Source: an uncultured Fidelibacterota bacterium (GTDB taxonomy: Bacteria; Fidelibacterota; Marinisomatia; Marinisomatales; TCS55). From it: a stretch of DNA of 64,000 nt. Shown one piece after another: positions 1 to 8,957 of this stretch. Under the pieces are notes generated by a model. It was not told the origin of the DNA and did not search any database. It saw nothing but the letters and a program-made list of their open reading frames with translations. Location: contig CAJWZD010000001.1 in assembly GCA_913049685.1 (NCBI GenBank), positions 86,984-150,983 on the forward strand. Direction: 5' to 3'. Within the stretch, counting starts at the first letter, position 1. Every line of letters begins with the position of its first letter. Position numbers and translations under genes: made by a program.

Positions 1-1720
1 AGAGAAGATAAAAAACTCTAATCCAAAACCTCCCTTTACTACTTCGACTCTACAGCAAGAAGCAGCTAGGAAGCTTAGATATTCTGCGCGAAGAACTATG
101 AATAATGCTCAAAATCTTTACCGATCTGGGTATATAACATACATGAGAACAGATTCAACAAATCTATCTGCTGAAGGGGTCAATGGTGCAAAAACAGAAA
201 TTGTTAATTCATTTGGGAAGGAATTTTTACCAGAGAAACCAAGGGTGTATTCGTCAAAAGTTGTGAACGCACAAGAGGCCCATGAAGCAATTCGACCTGC
301 TGGTTTAAAATTCGCAGAAACTGAAAACGTAAAATCTGAGCTAGATGAGGATGCTGCAAAGCTCTACGATTTGATAAAAAAACGAACACTTGCATCACAA
401 ATGAAATCTGCAAAAATAAAGCAAGTTTCAGTGACAATTAAAAACCAAAATGCAGATTTCAGAGCCAATGGAAAAATAATATTATTCCCTGGCTATATGG
501 CAGCATACATTGAAGGAAGTGATGAAAGAAACAGTTCCAAAGATGGGAAAGAAACTGTGTTGCCCGACCTTGCAAAAGGCCAATCTCTTGACTGTCAGGA
601 TTTAAAACCCGAGGAACATAACACAAAGCCACCTGCACGTTTCACAGAGGCGTCCTTAGTAAAAGAGCTTGAATTAAAAGGGATAGGTAGGCCATCTACA
701 TATGCCATGATAATTGAGACTATCGTAAAAAGAACGTATGTTCATAAGAAGCAGTCTAAGCTTACTCCAACTTTCTTAGGTCTTGCTGTTACGCAGCTTT
801 TAGAAAATCATTTTACTTCACTAGTAGATAGTAAATTTACCGCTGAAATGGAAAATGGATTAGATGCTATTTCTCGGGGAGAGTTAGAGTCTCTTCCGTT
901 TATGAAAGAGTTCTACTTTGGATCTGATAATCAAAATGGCTTAGTCAAGATGCTGGATGAAAAAGTTGATATTGGAAAAGCATGTTCTGTTCAATTGGAC
1001 GACAAAGATGAACCCATTGAAGTGCGTGTAGGTCAATATGGTCCATTTTTAAGGCAAGGTGAAAATAGAAAGTCGGTTCCCAGCGAGGTCTATTTGGGTG
1101 ACCTAAATATTGATAAAGCATTGGAGATTCTTAATCAAGAAATTAATGAAGACAAGGAAATCGGTATCGATCCCGAAACAAATGAAATGATTCTTCTTAA
1201 AACTGGCCCCTACGGTCCTTACGTGCAAATTGGTGATTCTAGCAAAAGAAAGGCAATCCCAAAAGGAACAGAAATTGCTGAAGTGAATTTAGAAATGGCA
1301 TTGAAATTACTTGCGCTACCAAGAGTTCTTGGAATCCATCCAGAAACGAACCAAGAAGTAAAGGCCGACTACGGTCGCTTTGGTCCCTATGTTACAGCAG
1401 GCAAAGGAAAGAATGGAAGAATTCCGCCGGAACACTCCCCTCTTACGATTGAATTGGGCACTGCCTTAGAGTTAATAGCCAAGCGATCAAGTGGTCCTCA
1501 GGAATTGAAAACTTTAGGCGATCATCCAAAAACAGGTGAAACGCTTATATTAAAAGATGGAAGGTACGGTCCCTATATTACAGACGGAAAACTGAATGCC
1601 TCAATGTCAAGCGATTTGGAAGTTGAAACGATTACACTTGAGGATGCTGTAAAATTAATTGATAAAAAAAGAGTTGCTCCACCTCGAAAAAAGAAAACAA
1701 AGCGCAAAAAGAAGAAATGA
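1..1720 (+). CDS. topA: DNA topoisomerase I, 3' part (start lies before the window)
   Basis: Type IA topoisomerase that relaxes negative supercoils by single-strand passage. The reading frame is already open at base 2 and runs into the first ATG at 98 without a stop, so the N-terminal Toprim region is outside the window. The motif ITYMRTDS carries the active-site tyrosine (codon 140-142). The C-terminal third has four repeats with a G-x-[YF]-GP-[YF] core (near bases 1036, 1210, 1378 and 1564), which are topoisomerase C-terminal repeats rather than the CxxC zinc fingers of the enterobacterial enzyme. The tail is Lys/Arg-rich, as in many TopA proteins. Its stop overlaps the next ATG (ATGA), implying translational coupling. 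Confidence 0.95.
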   Translation, partial: EKIKNSNPKPPFTTSTLQQEAARKLRYSARRTMNNAQNLYRSGYITYMRTDSTNLSAEGVNGAKTEIVNSFGKEFLPEKPRVYSSKVVNAQEAHEAIRPAGLKFAETENVKSELDEDAAKLYDLIKKRTLASQMKSAKIKQVSVTIKNQNADFRANGKIILFPGYMAAYIEGSDERNSSKDGKETVLPDLAKGQSLDCQDLKPEEHNTKPPARFTEASLVKELELKGIGRPSTYAMIIETIVKRTYVHKKQSKLTPTFLGLAVTQLLENHFTSLVDSKFTAEMENGLDAISRGELESLPFMKEFYFGSDNQNGLVKMLDEKVDIGKACSVQLDDKDEPIEVRVGQYGPFLRQGENRKSVPSEVYLGDLNIDKALEILNQEINEDKEIGIDPETNEMILLKTGPYGPYVQIGDSSKRKAIPKGTEIAEVNLEMALKLLALPRVLGIHPETNQEVKADYGRFGPYVTAGKGKNGRIPPEHSPLTIELGTALELIAKRSSGPQELKTLGDHPKTGETLILKDGRYGPYITDGKLNASMSSDLEVETITLEDAVKLIDKKRVAPPRKKKTKRKKKK

Positions 1721-2139
1721 AAAAAATTTTATTAACACTTGTATTATTAGGGTCAATCTATGCAGATGAAAAAGCTGCGCTGATTTTAGATATTGAAAAA
1801 AGCTTAATGGCTTCGTGCTTCCATGGTACTGTTTACGAGCATGGTAACAAAGAAATGGAAGAGCAAATTGCTAGTTTTGTCAATGCGGGTAGAACTAAAG
1901 ATTACATAATTAATTTTTACACAAATAAATATGGGGAGCGTATTTTAGCTATGCCTGAGGCAGAAGGCTTTAATATGTTTGCTTGGCTTGCACCAATAAT
2001 GATTTTCATATTGGGCGGTATGGTGATGTTTGCATATTTTAAAAATTCACCTCAAACCGTTTTGGACGTGCCAGTTTCAAAAAAAGAAAATGTAAGGTTT
2101 AGCGATGAGATCGAGGCAGAGCTTAAGGATTTAGATTAA
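1717..2139 (+). CDS. CcmH/NrfF-like cytochrome c biogenesis protein, degenerate cysteine motif
   Basis: A 140-residue protein with a short signal sequence (about residues 1-16), a helical domain and a transmembrane helix near 88-107. The stretch NAGRTKDYIINFYTNKYGE followed by a G-F-N-x-x-x-W-L-x-P segment before the helix fits the CcmH family, which handles apocytochrome haem-binding thiols in the periplasm. The family normally has a redox cysteine pair near residue 30-35. Here only one cysteine is present (SCFHGT), so classical thiol exchange is doubtful. It overlaps topA by 4 bases and abuts glyQS, and no other cytochrome maturation gene is nearby. Family assignment is moderately sure, activity is not. 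Confidence 0.7.
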   Translation: MKKILLTLVLLGSIYADEKAALILDIEKSLMASCFHGTVYEHGNKEMEEQIASFVNAGRTKDYIINFYTNKYGERILAMPEAEGFNMFAWLAPIMIFILGGMVMFAYFKNSPQTVLDVPVSKKENVRFSDEIEAELKDLD

Positions 2140-2140
2140 A

Positions 2141-3460
2141 ATGAATATCGAAAAAATTGTTTCTTTATGCAAGCGTCGCGGTTTTATTTTTCAAAGCTCA
2201 GAGATTTATGGTGGCTTTAAAGCGGTTTATGATTATGGACCATTAGGTGTTGCACTCAAAAACAATATCTCCAAAATTTGGTGGAAAGCTATGACGCAAC
2301 ACCATGAAAATATTGTTGGATTAGATAGTGCAATTTTTACGCATCCAAAGATTTGGGAAGCGTCAGGTCATGTTGGAGCTTTTAATGACCCTTTAGTTGA
2401 TTGCAAACAATGTAAAGCGCGTTACCGAGTTGATGAATTAAGCACAGAAACTAATCCTGATTGGGGAAAAATGACTTGTCCAAACTGCGGCTCAAAAGGC
2501 AGCTTTACTGACCCTAGGCAGTTTAACCTTATGTTTAAAACATCGATTGGAGCTGTTGAAGATGATTCTAGCATTGCATATCTCCGCCCTGAAACCGCTC
2601 AAGGTATCTATGTAAATTACTTGTTAGTGCAAAATGCAATGCGCTTAAAAGTACCGTTTGGCATTGCTCAAGTTGGTAAAGCATTTCGAAATGAAATTGT
2701 AGCACGAAACTTTATTTTCAGAACTAGAGAATTTGAACAGATGGAAATGCAATACTTTGTTCAGCCAGATCAGGATGATCAATCTCTAAATGAGTGGAAA
2801 GATCAACGATTTTCTTTTTATTCTCAGCTTGGTATTGATAAAAATAAGCTCAGATTCAAACAGCATGGTCCTGATGAACTTGCTCATTATGCTAAAGAAG
2901 CTTGGGATATCGAATACGAATTTCCTTTTGGATGGTCTGAAGTAGAAGGAATTCATAACAGGACTGACTTCGATTTAAAACAACACCAAGAATTTTCTGG
3001 AAAGAAAATGGAGTATTTTGATCCTGTTGAAAATAAGCGCTACCTCCCTTATATTATTGAAACTTCTGCAGGTTTAAACAGGATGCTTCTAGCAGTACTA
3101 TCAAACGCGTATTGGGAAGATACAGATAACAATCGTGTGGTAATGAGGCTTGATCCAAAGATTGCGCCAGTTTTAGCAGTAGTGTGTCCCCTTACTAAAA
3201 AAGATGGTCTTCCAGAAATTGGAAGAAATATCATGGATTTTTTAAAAAAAGAATTTAAAGTCATTTATGATCAACAGGGTTCCATAGGGAAGAGATATTA
3301 TCGTCAGGACGAGGCTGGAACTCCGTTTGGCATAACCGTGGATCATCAGTCAAAAGATGATCAAAGCGTAACACTACGTCACCGTGACACGCAACATCAA
3401 GATAGGGTTGCAATTGATCAACTTGTAAATGCTATTAAAAATAAAATTGGAGAATTTTAA
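2141..3460 (+). CDS. glyQS: Glycine--tRNA ligase, alpha2 (eukaryote/archaeal-like) type
   Basis: Class II aminoacyl-tRNA synthetase that charges tRNA-Gly in the cytoplasm. The 439-residue length and single-polypeptide organisation identify the homodimeric type, not the two-subunit GlyQ/GlyS enzyme. Visible features are the N-terminal KRRGFIFQSSEIYGG block, two zinc-type CxxC pairs (C88/C91 and C113/C116), the motif 2 region with FRTREFEQMEMQYF, and the C-terminal anticodon-binding domain (from about residue 340). The start follows the preceding stop by one base. The next gene overlaps its stop by one base, so it lies inside a tight operon. Confidence 0.96.
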   Translation: MNIEKIVSLCKRRGFIFQSSEIYGGFKAVYDYGPLGVALKNNISKIWWKAMTQHHENIVGLDSAIFTHPKIWEASGHVGAFNDPLVDCKQCKARYRVDELSTETNPDWGKMTCPNCGSKGSFTDPRQFNLMFKTSIGAVEDDSSIAYLRPETAQGIYVNYLLVQNAMRLKVPFGIAQVGKAFRNEIVARNFIFRTREFEQMEMQYFVQPDQDDQSLNEWKDQRFSFYSQLGIDKNKLRFKQHGPDELAHYAKEAWDIEYEFPFGWSEVEGIHNRTDFDLKQHQEFSGKKMEYFDPVENKRYLPYIIETSAGLNRMLLAVLSNAYWEDTDNNRVVMRLDPKIAPVLAVVCPLTKKDGLPEIGRNIMDFLKKEFKVIYDQQGSIGKRYYRQDEAGTPFGITVDHQSKDDQSVTLRHRDTQHQDRVAIDQLVNAIKNKIGEF

Positions 3461-4212
3461 TGAATAATCACCTATCTCTTCGATCTGGAAACCCTACGCT
3501 CAACGCAAAAACTTTTAGTGGTTTTGATTTAACAACAGAACAGTCAATGACAATATCTGGTACAGTGTACAAAACCGCATTATCCCTATTACTGCTTATG
3601 ACGGCCTCTTTGTTTACATGGAATCTTCCCGCAGGAGATCCTAGAAGCAGTGGTTTAATGATGATTGGAATGCTTGGAGGATTTATCCTGGCTCTTGTTA
3701 CTATTTTCAAACAACACTTAGCAAAATATACAGTTCCAGCATACTCCATATTGCAAGGATTGGCTCTTGGGGGAATATCTAAATTTTTTGAAACGATGTA
3801 TCCTGGAATAGTTACTCAAGCTGTCATGCTTACTTTTGGTACGCTTGGAGCTTTATTGCTAGCATATGTATCAGGGCTAATAAAGCCCACTGAAAATTTT
3901 AAGCTTGGGATAATTGCAGCTACAGGTGGAATAGCTTTTGTATATCTTATAAGCTGGATTTTAAGCTGGTTTAGTGTTAGCGTACCCTTAATTCACTCTA
4001 ATTCAAATATGGGAATTTTATTTAGCATTGGAGTGGTAATAATTGCCGCACTAAACCTTGTTTTAGATTTTGATTTTATTGAAGAAGGCTCAGAAAAAGG
4101 AGCTCCAAAATACATGGAATGGTATGGCGCATTTGGATTAATGGTTACTTTGATATGGTTATATTTAGAAATATTAAGGCTATTGGCAAAGTTATCATCT
4201 AGACGAAACTAA
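3460..4212 (+). CDS. Bax inhibitor-1/YccA family membrane protein
   Basis: A 250-residue integral membrane protein with a polar N-terminal tail of about 35 residues and seven predicted hydrophobic helices. The last pair is separated by the acidic DFDFIEEGSEKGAPKYMEW loop, which is characteristic of the BaxI_1 branch of the BI-1 family. Family members are pH-sensitive calcium-leak channels or modulators of FtsH proteolysis. The bacterial role is not settled, so no specific function is claimed. Its ATG overlaps the last base of glyQS, and the next gene follows after 2 bases. Confidence 0.88.
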   Translation: MNNHLSLRSGNPTLNAKTFSGFDLTTEQSMTISGTVYKTALSLLLLMTASLFTWNLPAGDPRSSGLMMIGMLGGFILALVTIFKQHLAKYTVPAYSILQGLALGGISKFFETMYPGIVTQAVMLTFGTLGALLLAYVSGLIKPTENFKLGIIAATGGIAFVYLISWILSWFSVSVPLIHSNSNMGILFSIGVVIIAALNLVLDFDFIEEGSEKGAPKYMEWYGAFGLMVTLIWLYLEILRLLAKLSSRRN

Positions 4213-4214
4213 TT

Positions 4215-4736
4215 TTGCGCAAAAAAAAATTTAAGTTTAGCGTTTGGTCTCGCAAGGTTCATTATTGGGGAGCATTCATTGTTTTTCTTCCTGTAGCAAT
4301 AATTATCCTAAGTGGAATTATGCTTCAACTAAAAAAAGATGTTGACTGGATTCAGCCTTCAACTCAGGTTGGCTCTAAATCAAACCTACCTACTCTATCT
4401 TTTGATCAAATATTGGAGAGTGCAAAAAAATCAACCAAAGCTCAAATTAATACATGGTCAGATATTGATCGGCTTGATGTTCGAATCGAAAAAGGCATAG
4501 TAAAAGTTAGGGCAAGGAATAGATGGGAAGTACAAATTGACACTTACAGCGGAAAGATACTTAATGAGGCATTTCGTCGATCAGATTTAATTGAAAATAT
4601 TCATGATGGCTCTTGGTTCAATGATTCGGTAAAAAAATGGATTTTTCTACCTTCTGGTGTCATCTTATTTATTCTGTGGTTAACTGGCGTTTATTTAATA
4701 CTGTTGCCATATTTTAAAAAATGGCAAAGGAGATAA
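4215..4736 (+). CDS. PepSY-associated transmembrane protein
   Basis: A 173-residue protein with a basic N terminus (RKKKFKFSVWSRKVHYWGA), a transmembrane helix around 18-37, an extracytoplasmic domain of about 100 residues and a second helix around 143-165. The W-x-R-K-x-H-x-W start and the VQIDTYSGKIL segment, followed by an H-D-G motif before the last helix, are typical of PepSY_TM proteins. These often accompany siderophore receptors or act as inner-membrane reductase-like proteins. The start is TTG, because no ATG or GTG gives the conserved N terminus. Nothing here indicates its substrate. Confidence 0.75.
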   Translation: MRKKKFKFSVWSRKVHYWGAFIVFLPVAIIILSGIMLQLKKDVDWIQPSTQVGSKSNLPTLSFDQILESAKKSTKAQINTWSDIDRLDVRIEKGIVKVRARNRWEVQIDTYSGKILNEAFRRSDLIENIHDGSWFNDSVKKWIFLPSGVILFILWLTGVYLILLPYFKKWQRR

Positions 4737-4741
4737 AATCA

Positions 4742-6475
4742 ATGAAAGTTCTAGTAACTTTAATTTCCTTTTTTATTTTTTCATGCAGTACTTCATCAAT
4801 TGAAAGGCCTAGTGCAGGTAGATTAAAAAGGACGGTTTGGGATAAGGGCGCAATGGTAAGTGCTGCGAACCCACATGCAGTTGACGCAGCAGTTGAAATT
4901 ATAAAAAAAGGTGGTAGCGCTGTTGATGCAGCCATCGCAGCCCATGCAGTTCTTGGTCTCGTTGAGCCTCAAAGCTCTGGTTTAGGTGGAGGTGGCTTTA
5001 TGTTAAACTATGATTTTGCAAGTGGAGGTCTCACTTTTATTGATGGTAGAGAGATTGCTCCAGCCAAAGCAACTATGGATATGTTTATGAAAGATGGAAA
5101 CGTGATGAGCTTTAGAGAAGCCTGGGTAAGCGGTAAAGCTGTTGGCTCCCCAGGTGCGGTTGCTTTATATAAAACTGCGCATGAACGTTCTGGGAAAATG
5201 CCTTGGGATGAATTATTTCTATATGCAATTGATTTAGCCGAGAATGGATTTAAGGTATCTGCTAGGCTCGCGGGTTTTGTAAAAGCGCTTCAGTCTTATG
5301 GAAGACTATCGATAAATGAGGGCTCTAAAGATTATTTTTATCCTAATGGTATTCCCATAAAAGAAGGGCACATTTTAAAAAACCAACAATATGCTAATAC
5401 GTTAAAAAAGATTTCAAATGAAGGAATAAAAGGTTTTTACGAAGGTCCTATTGCCGAGAGTATTGTTGAAAGTGCGACTAAAGAGCCTAATCCAGGTTCT
5501 TTAAGTATAAATGATTTAAAAAATTATAGTACAGTAATTCGCCCTGTAATTTGTGGATCATTCAGAGATTTAAGTATTTGTACGACTTCTCCACCATCAT
5601 CTGGTGGTGCTCAGATTATGATTGCGGGTATTTATGATAACCTCATTAATAATAAAATGAAACAACGCGAAAAAATTCAAGCATTTGTAGATGCACAACG
5701 CCTATCCTATGCAGATAGGGATCATTATTTTGGCGATCCGGACGAAGTTGAAATTCCAATAGATGCATTATTGCATCCTGATTATCTTCGTCAAAGATCA
5801 AATGAAAAATTTGAGCCCGGTGCTATCCCAACCCCTGGAGATCCTTCTGAGTTTGTTAGTGCCAGTATAGACATTCCAATTTGGGGATTAGACAATACCC
5901 AAGAAGCATCTGGTACTACGCATATATCAATTATTGATTTTGAAGGTAATGCTGTATCGATGACAGCTACCATTGAAAGTGCATTTGGATCTCATCGGTG
6001 GTCATCTGGATTCTTATTGAATAATGAAATGACTGATTTTTCCCGAAAAGTACCTAACGATGGATCAAAACTGGCTAATGCTGTTGCTCCAAACAGGAGA
6101 CCCAGGTCTTCAATGTCACCCACCATGATTTTTGATAAATACAATAATCTTCTAATGATTACAGGATCGCCTGGTGGAAATTCAATCCCAGCCTATGTGT
6201 CAAAAACTATACTGGGTGTATTTGATTGGGGTCTTTCTGCGCAGCAAGCTGTTGATCTTCCCAATATTGTAGCTCGCGGTGAAAAGGTAAAGATAGAATC
6301 ATCGCGTCATGGTAAAAAGATTAAGCGTCAATTAAAAAAAGATGGGTATAAAGTTTCTGATTTTGGAAGAAATGAGGTTTCAGGTCTTCACTTGATCACA
6401 GTTCTACCATCAAAACTTGATGGAGCATACGATAAAAGGCGTGAAGGGAAAGTGGTTTATTTAAATGAAAAATAG
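4742..6475 (+). CDS. ggt: Gamma-glutamyltransferase (lipoprotein), copy 1
   Basis: N-terminal nucleophile hydrolase that cleaves gamma-glutamyl bonds (glutathione, gamma-Glu peptides) outside the cytoplasm. I place the start at ATG 4742, giving 577 residues, because it begins a lipoprotein signal (IFSC, Cys15). The frame is open from 4721, but that would put a basic stretch before the signal. Family marks are SGLGGGGFM in the large subunit, PPSSGG, and the autoprocessing site GTTH, whose first threonine (about T392) becomes the small-subunit nucleophile. The SPGG oxyanion loop is near residue 480. It is followed by a second, divergent copy whose start overlaps its stop. Confidence 0.92.
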   Translation: MKVLVTLISFFIFSCSTSSIERPSAGRLKRTVWDKGAMVSAANPHAVDAAVEIIKKGGSAVDAAIAAHAVLGLVEPQSSGLGGGGFMLNYDFASGGLTFIDGREIAPAKATMDMFMKDGNVMSFREAWVSGKAVGSPGAVALYKTAHERSGKMPWDELFLYAIDLAENGFKVSARLAGFVKALQSYGRLSINEGSKDYFYPNGIPIKEGHILKNQQYANTLKKISNEGIKGFYEGPIAESIVESATKEPNPGSLSINDLKNYSTVIRPVICGSFRDLSICTTSPPSSGGAQIMIAGIYDNLINNKMKQREKIQAFVDAQRLSYADRDHYFGDPDEVEIPIDALLHPDYLRQRSNEKFEPGAIPTPGDPSEFVSASIDIPIWGLDNTQEASGTTHISIIDFEGNAVSMTATIESAFGSHRWSSGFLLNNEMTDFSRKVPNDGSKLANAVAPNRRPRSSMSPTMIFDKYNNLLMITGSPGGNSIPAYVSKTILGVFDWGLSAQQAVDLPNIVARGEKVKIESSRHGKKIKRQLKKDGYKVSDFGRNEVSGLHLITVLPSKLDGAYDKRREGKVVYLNEK

Positions 6476-8159
6476 GTCTCTTTTAGTAATTGTATTGATT
6501 TGTATTTCATGTACAAAAGAGAAAGTAATTACTGGAAAAAATGGCATGGTTGTTTCAACTAGCGCACAAGCATCACAAGTTGGTATTGAAATCCTAAAGC
6601 AGGGCGGTAATGCAGTTGACGCGGCGGCGGCAGTTGGGTTTACCCTCGCAGTTACCTCATCTTCAAATGGAAATCTAGGAGGTGGTGGATTCATGGTAAG
6701 CAGAATGGCAAACGGCAAAACATTTACACTCGACTATCGAGAAATGGCGCCAAAGTCTGCGTATAAGGATTTATTTTTAGATTCATCAAAAAACATTATT
6801 GAAGGTAAATCGACTGCAACCCATTATGCTTCAGGTGTTCCGGGTTCTGTTGATGGTCTTTTGAGAGCATGGAGTGATCACGGTTCAGGAAAAATTTCTA
6901 TTAAACAACTACTAGGACCAGCAATAGACTATGCTAAAAATGGATTTGCGTTAACAAAATATGAGGCGGAACGATTCAATAGTAGAAAGTCTTTTTTGAG
7001 TAAGCATCCCGAAACAAGAAGAATTTTTACTAGAAACGATAGAAAGTGGAAAAGTGGTGACGTCTTCTATCAAAAAGATTTGGCAGCAACTTTGGAGCGA
7101 ATAGTTGAAAACGGACGTAATGGATTTTACAGGGGTAAAACTGCCCAGCTGATTGTTGCTGAAATGAAGAATGCTTCTAATTGGATGACATTAGAGGATC
7201 TTGAAAACTATACATCAAAATACCGAAAACCTGTTGTAGGAGAATTTAACGGTCTTGAGATTATTTCAATGGGCCCACCCAGTTCAGGGGGAATTCTGCT
7301 GGTCATGATGCTAAATATGTTCACTTCTTTTGGAGATATGAATAACACTAATATCTTTGACCTTGAATTTAATTCATCTGAATATATTCACTTAATCACT
7401 GAAATTGAACGCAGAGCCTACGCTGATCGAGCTACCCATTTAGGTGATGAAGATTTTTGGCAAGTTCCATCCGAAATGCTTCTTTCAGAAATATACGCTA
7501 AAGAGAGAGTTCAAAATATTAGCATAGATAAATCAACAGCATCAGATGATATTAAAGCAGGCAATAGCCCTTTTTCTGAAAGTGAGGAAACTACCCACTA
7601 TTCTGTAATTGATAAGTATGGAAATGCTGTTTCCGTTACCACAACTATTAACTCAGGATACGGAAGCGGAATTACAGTAACAGGGGCAGGTTTCATTTTA
7701 AATAATGAAATGGATGATTTTTCTAGTAAACCTGGAGTTCCAAATATGTTTGGCCTTATTGGAAATGAAGCAAATGCTATTGAAGCATATAAGCGACCTC
7801 TAAGCTCAATGACACCAACTTTGGTAATCAAAGATGATAAGCCCTTTTTAATACTGGGCACACCTGGAGGTTCAACAATTATTACAACAGTTTTACAAAA
7901 TATTTTGAATGTAGTCGTTCATAAGATGAATATTAAAGAAGCTGTAGATGCTCCTAGATTTCATTCACAGTGGTTGCCCGATCAAATTGATTATGAAAAA
8001 AACAGTTTATCAAAAAGAACTGCTAATAAGCTGATGCTATTGGGTCATAAGCTAGATCAAAGAGGATATATTGGCGAAGCAAATGGCATAATGATCGATA
8101 ATGGGATTTATATAGGGGGAGCTGACAGGCGCGGTGAAAATACAGCAGTTGGATACTAA
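6465..8159 (+). CDS. Gamma-glutamyltransferase (lipoprotein), copy 2
   Basis: A 564-residue paralogue of the preceding gene, overlapping it by 11 bases. The lipoprotein signal ends at C16 (CISC). It keeps the Ntn-hydrolase core: NLGGGGFM, PPSSGG at 271-276, the cleavage site ETTHYS with T376 as predicted nucleophile, and a GTPGG loop. The two copies differ clearly throughout, so this is an old duplication or paired recruitment rather than a recent tandem repeat. Likely roles are periplasmic or surface use of glutathione and gamma-glutamyl peptides as amino acid sources. The exact substrates cannot be read from sequence. Confidence 0.9.
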   Translation: MKNRSLLVIVLICISCTKEKVITGKNGMVVSTSAQASQVGIEILKQGGNAVDAAAAVGFTLAVTSSSNGNLGGGGFMVSRMANGKTFTLDYREMAPKSAYKDLFLDSSKNIIEGKSTATHYASGVPGSVDGLLRAWSDHGSGKISIKQLLGPAIDYAKNGFALTKYEAERFNSRKSFLSKHPETRRIFTRNDRKWKSGDVFYQKDLAATLERIVENGRNGFYRGKTAQLIVAEMKNASNWMTLEDLENYTSKYRKPVVGEFNGLEIISMGPPSSGGILLVMMLNMFTSFGDMNNTNIFDLEFNSSEYIHLITEIERRAYADRATHLGDEDFWQVPSEMLLSEIYAKERVQNISIDKSTASDDIKAGNSPFSESEETTHYSVIDKYGNAVSVTTTINSGYGSGITVTGAGFILNNEMDDFSSKPGVPNMFGLIGNEANAIEAYKRPLSSMTPTLVIKDDKPFLILGTPGGSTIITTVLQNILNVVVHKMNIKEAVDAPRFHSQWLPDQIDYEKNSLSKRTANKLMLLGHKLDQRGYIGEANGIMIDNGIYIGGADRRGENTAVGY

Positions 8160-8167
8160 CTTAATTT

Positions 8168-8956
8168 TTAAATTTTTAGAATAACCTTTTCGAGTAGCTC
8201 AGAAAACTCTTTATCAAATTTTCCTGCGTTTGAAACGACTTCGTCATGTGTTAGAGGCATAGTTGAAATTCCAGCAGCATAGTTTGTTAAGCATGAAATT
8301 GTTAAAGTTTTAATCCCAAGTTCAGCTGAGGTTTTCATTTCTGGAACTGTGCTCATTCCAACTGCACCGCCGCCTAATCTTGCCATATCTTGAATTTCAG
8401 CTGGAGTTTCATATGATGGACCCAGAGTCCAACAATAACATCCTGTGCATGTATTTAGCTTTAGATCATTAGAAGCTGATTTAGCAATTGCAATTAATCC
8501 ATGATCATGAAAAATAGAATCATAATAAATCATAGGGTCTTTTGCATTTTCTCTAAATGTAAAATCCATGTGAGAATCAGCTATCATAAAATTACCTGGT
8601 GGATTCTCAATTTTTAATGAGCCTGCAGAATTTGTTATAATTAAATATTTAACTCCAAGTTTAGACAACACTCTTATTGGAGCAGTTACTAAATCAAGTG
8701 AATAGCCCTCATAGTAATGCATCCGCCCTTTGGCTACTATGATACTTGTTCCATTTAATTCGCCAATAACAAATTCTCCTGCGTGACCTTTAATATTTGT
8801 TATGGGATAATTTGGAATTGAACTGTAGGGTATTGTAGTTTTTTTTATAATTTTGTCAGATATTCTACTCAACCCAGAGCCAAGTATAACGGCAATTTTT
8901 CCATTAAAATTTGATTTATCTATTATTATTTCGGCTATTCGCTGGGTATTTATCAT
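8168..8956 (-). CDS. punA: Purine nucleoside phosphorylase (PNP family 2)
   Basis: Cytosolic phosphorolysis of (deoxy)inosine and guanosine to base plus (deoxy)ribose-1-phosphate. The 262-residue protein has the trimeric-PNP marks: VILGSGLS near residue 23, GHAGEFVIGEL, KGRMHYYEGY near 75-85, a TNSAGSL block, GPSYETPAEI and GMSTVPE with the substrate-contacting region near 200. It ends 8 bases from the stop of the convergent ggt copy, with no clear terminator between them. It is transcribed downstream of rlmN with a 1-base gap, so the two form an operon. Confidence 0.9.
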   Translation of the reverse strand: MINTQRIAEIIIDKSNFNGKIAVILGSGLSRISDKIIKKTTIPYSSIPNYPITNIKGHAGEFVIGELNGTSIIVAKGRMHYYEGYSLDLVTAPIRVLSKLGVKYLIITNSAGSLKIENPPGNFMIADSHMDFTFRENAKDPMIYYDSIFHDHGLIAIAKSASNDLKLNTCTGCYCWTLGPSYETPAEIQDMARLGGGAVGMSTVPEMKTSAELGIKTLTISCLTNYAAGISTMPLTHDEVVSNAGKFDKEFSELLEKVILKI

Positions 8957-8957
8957 T

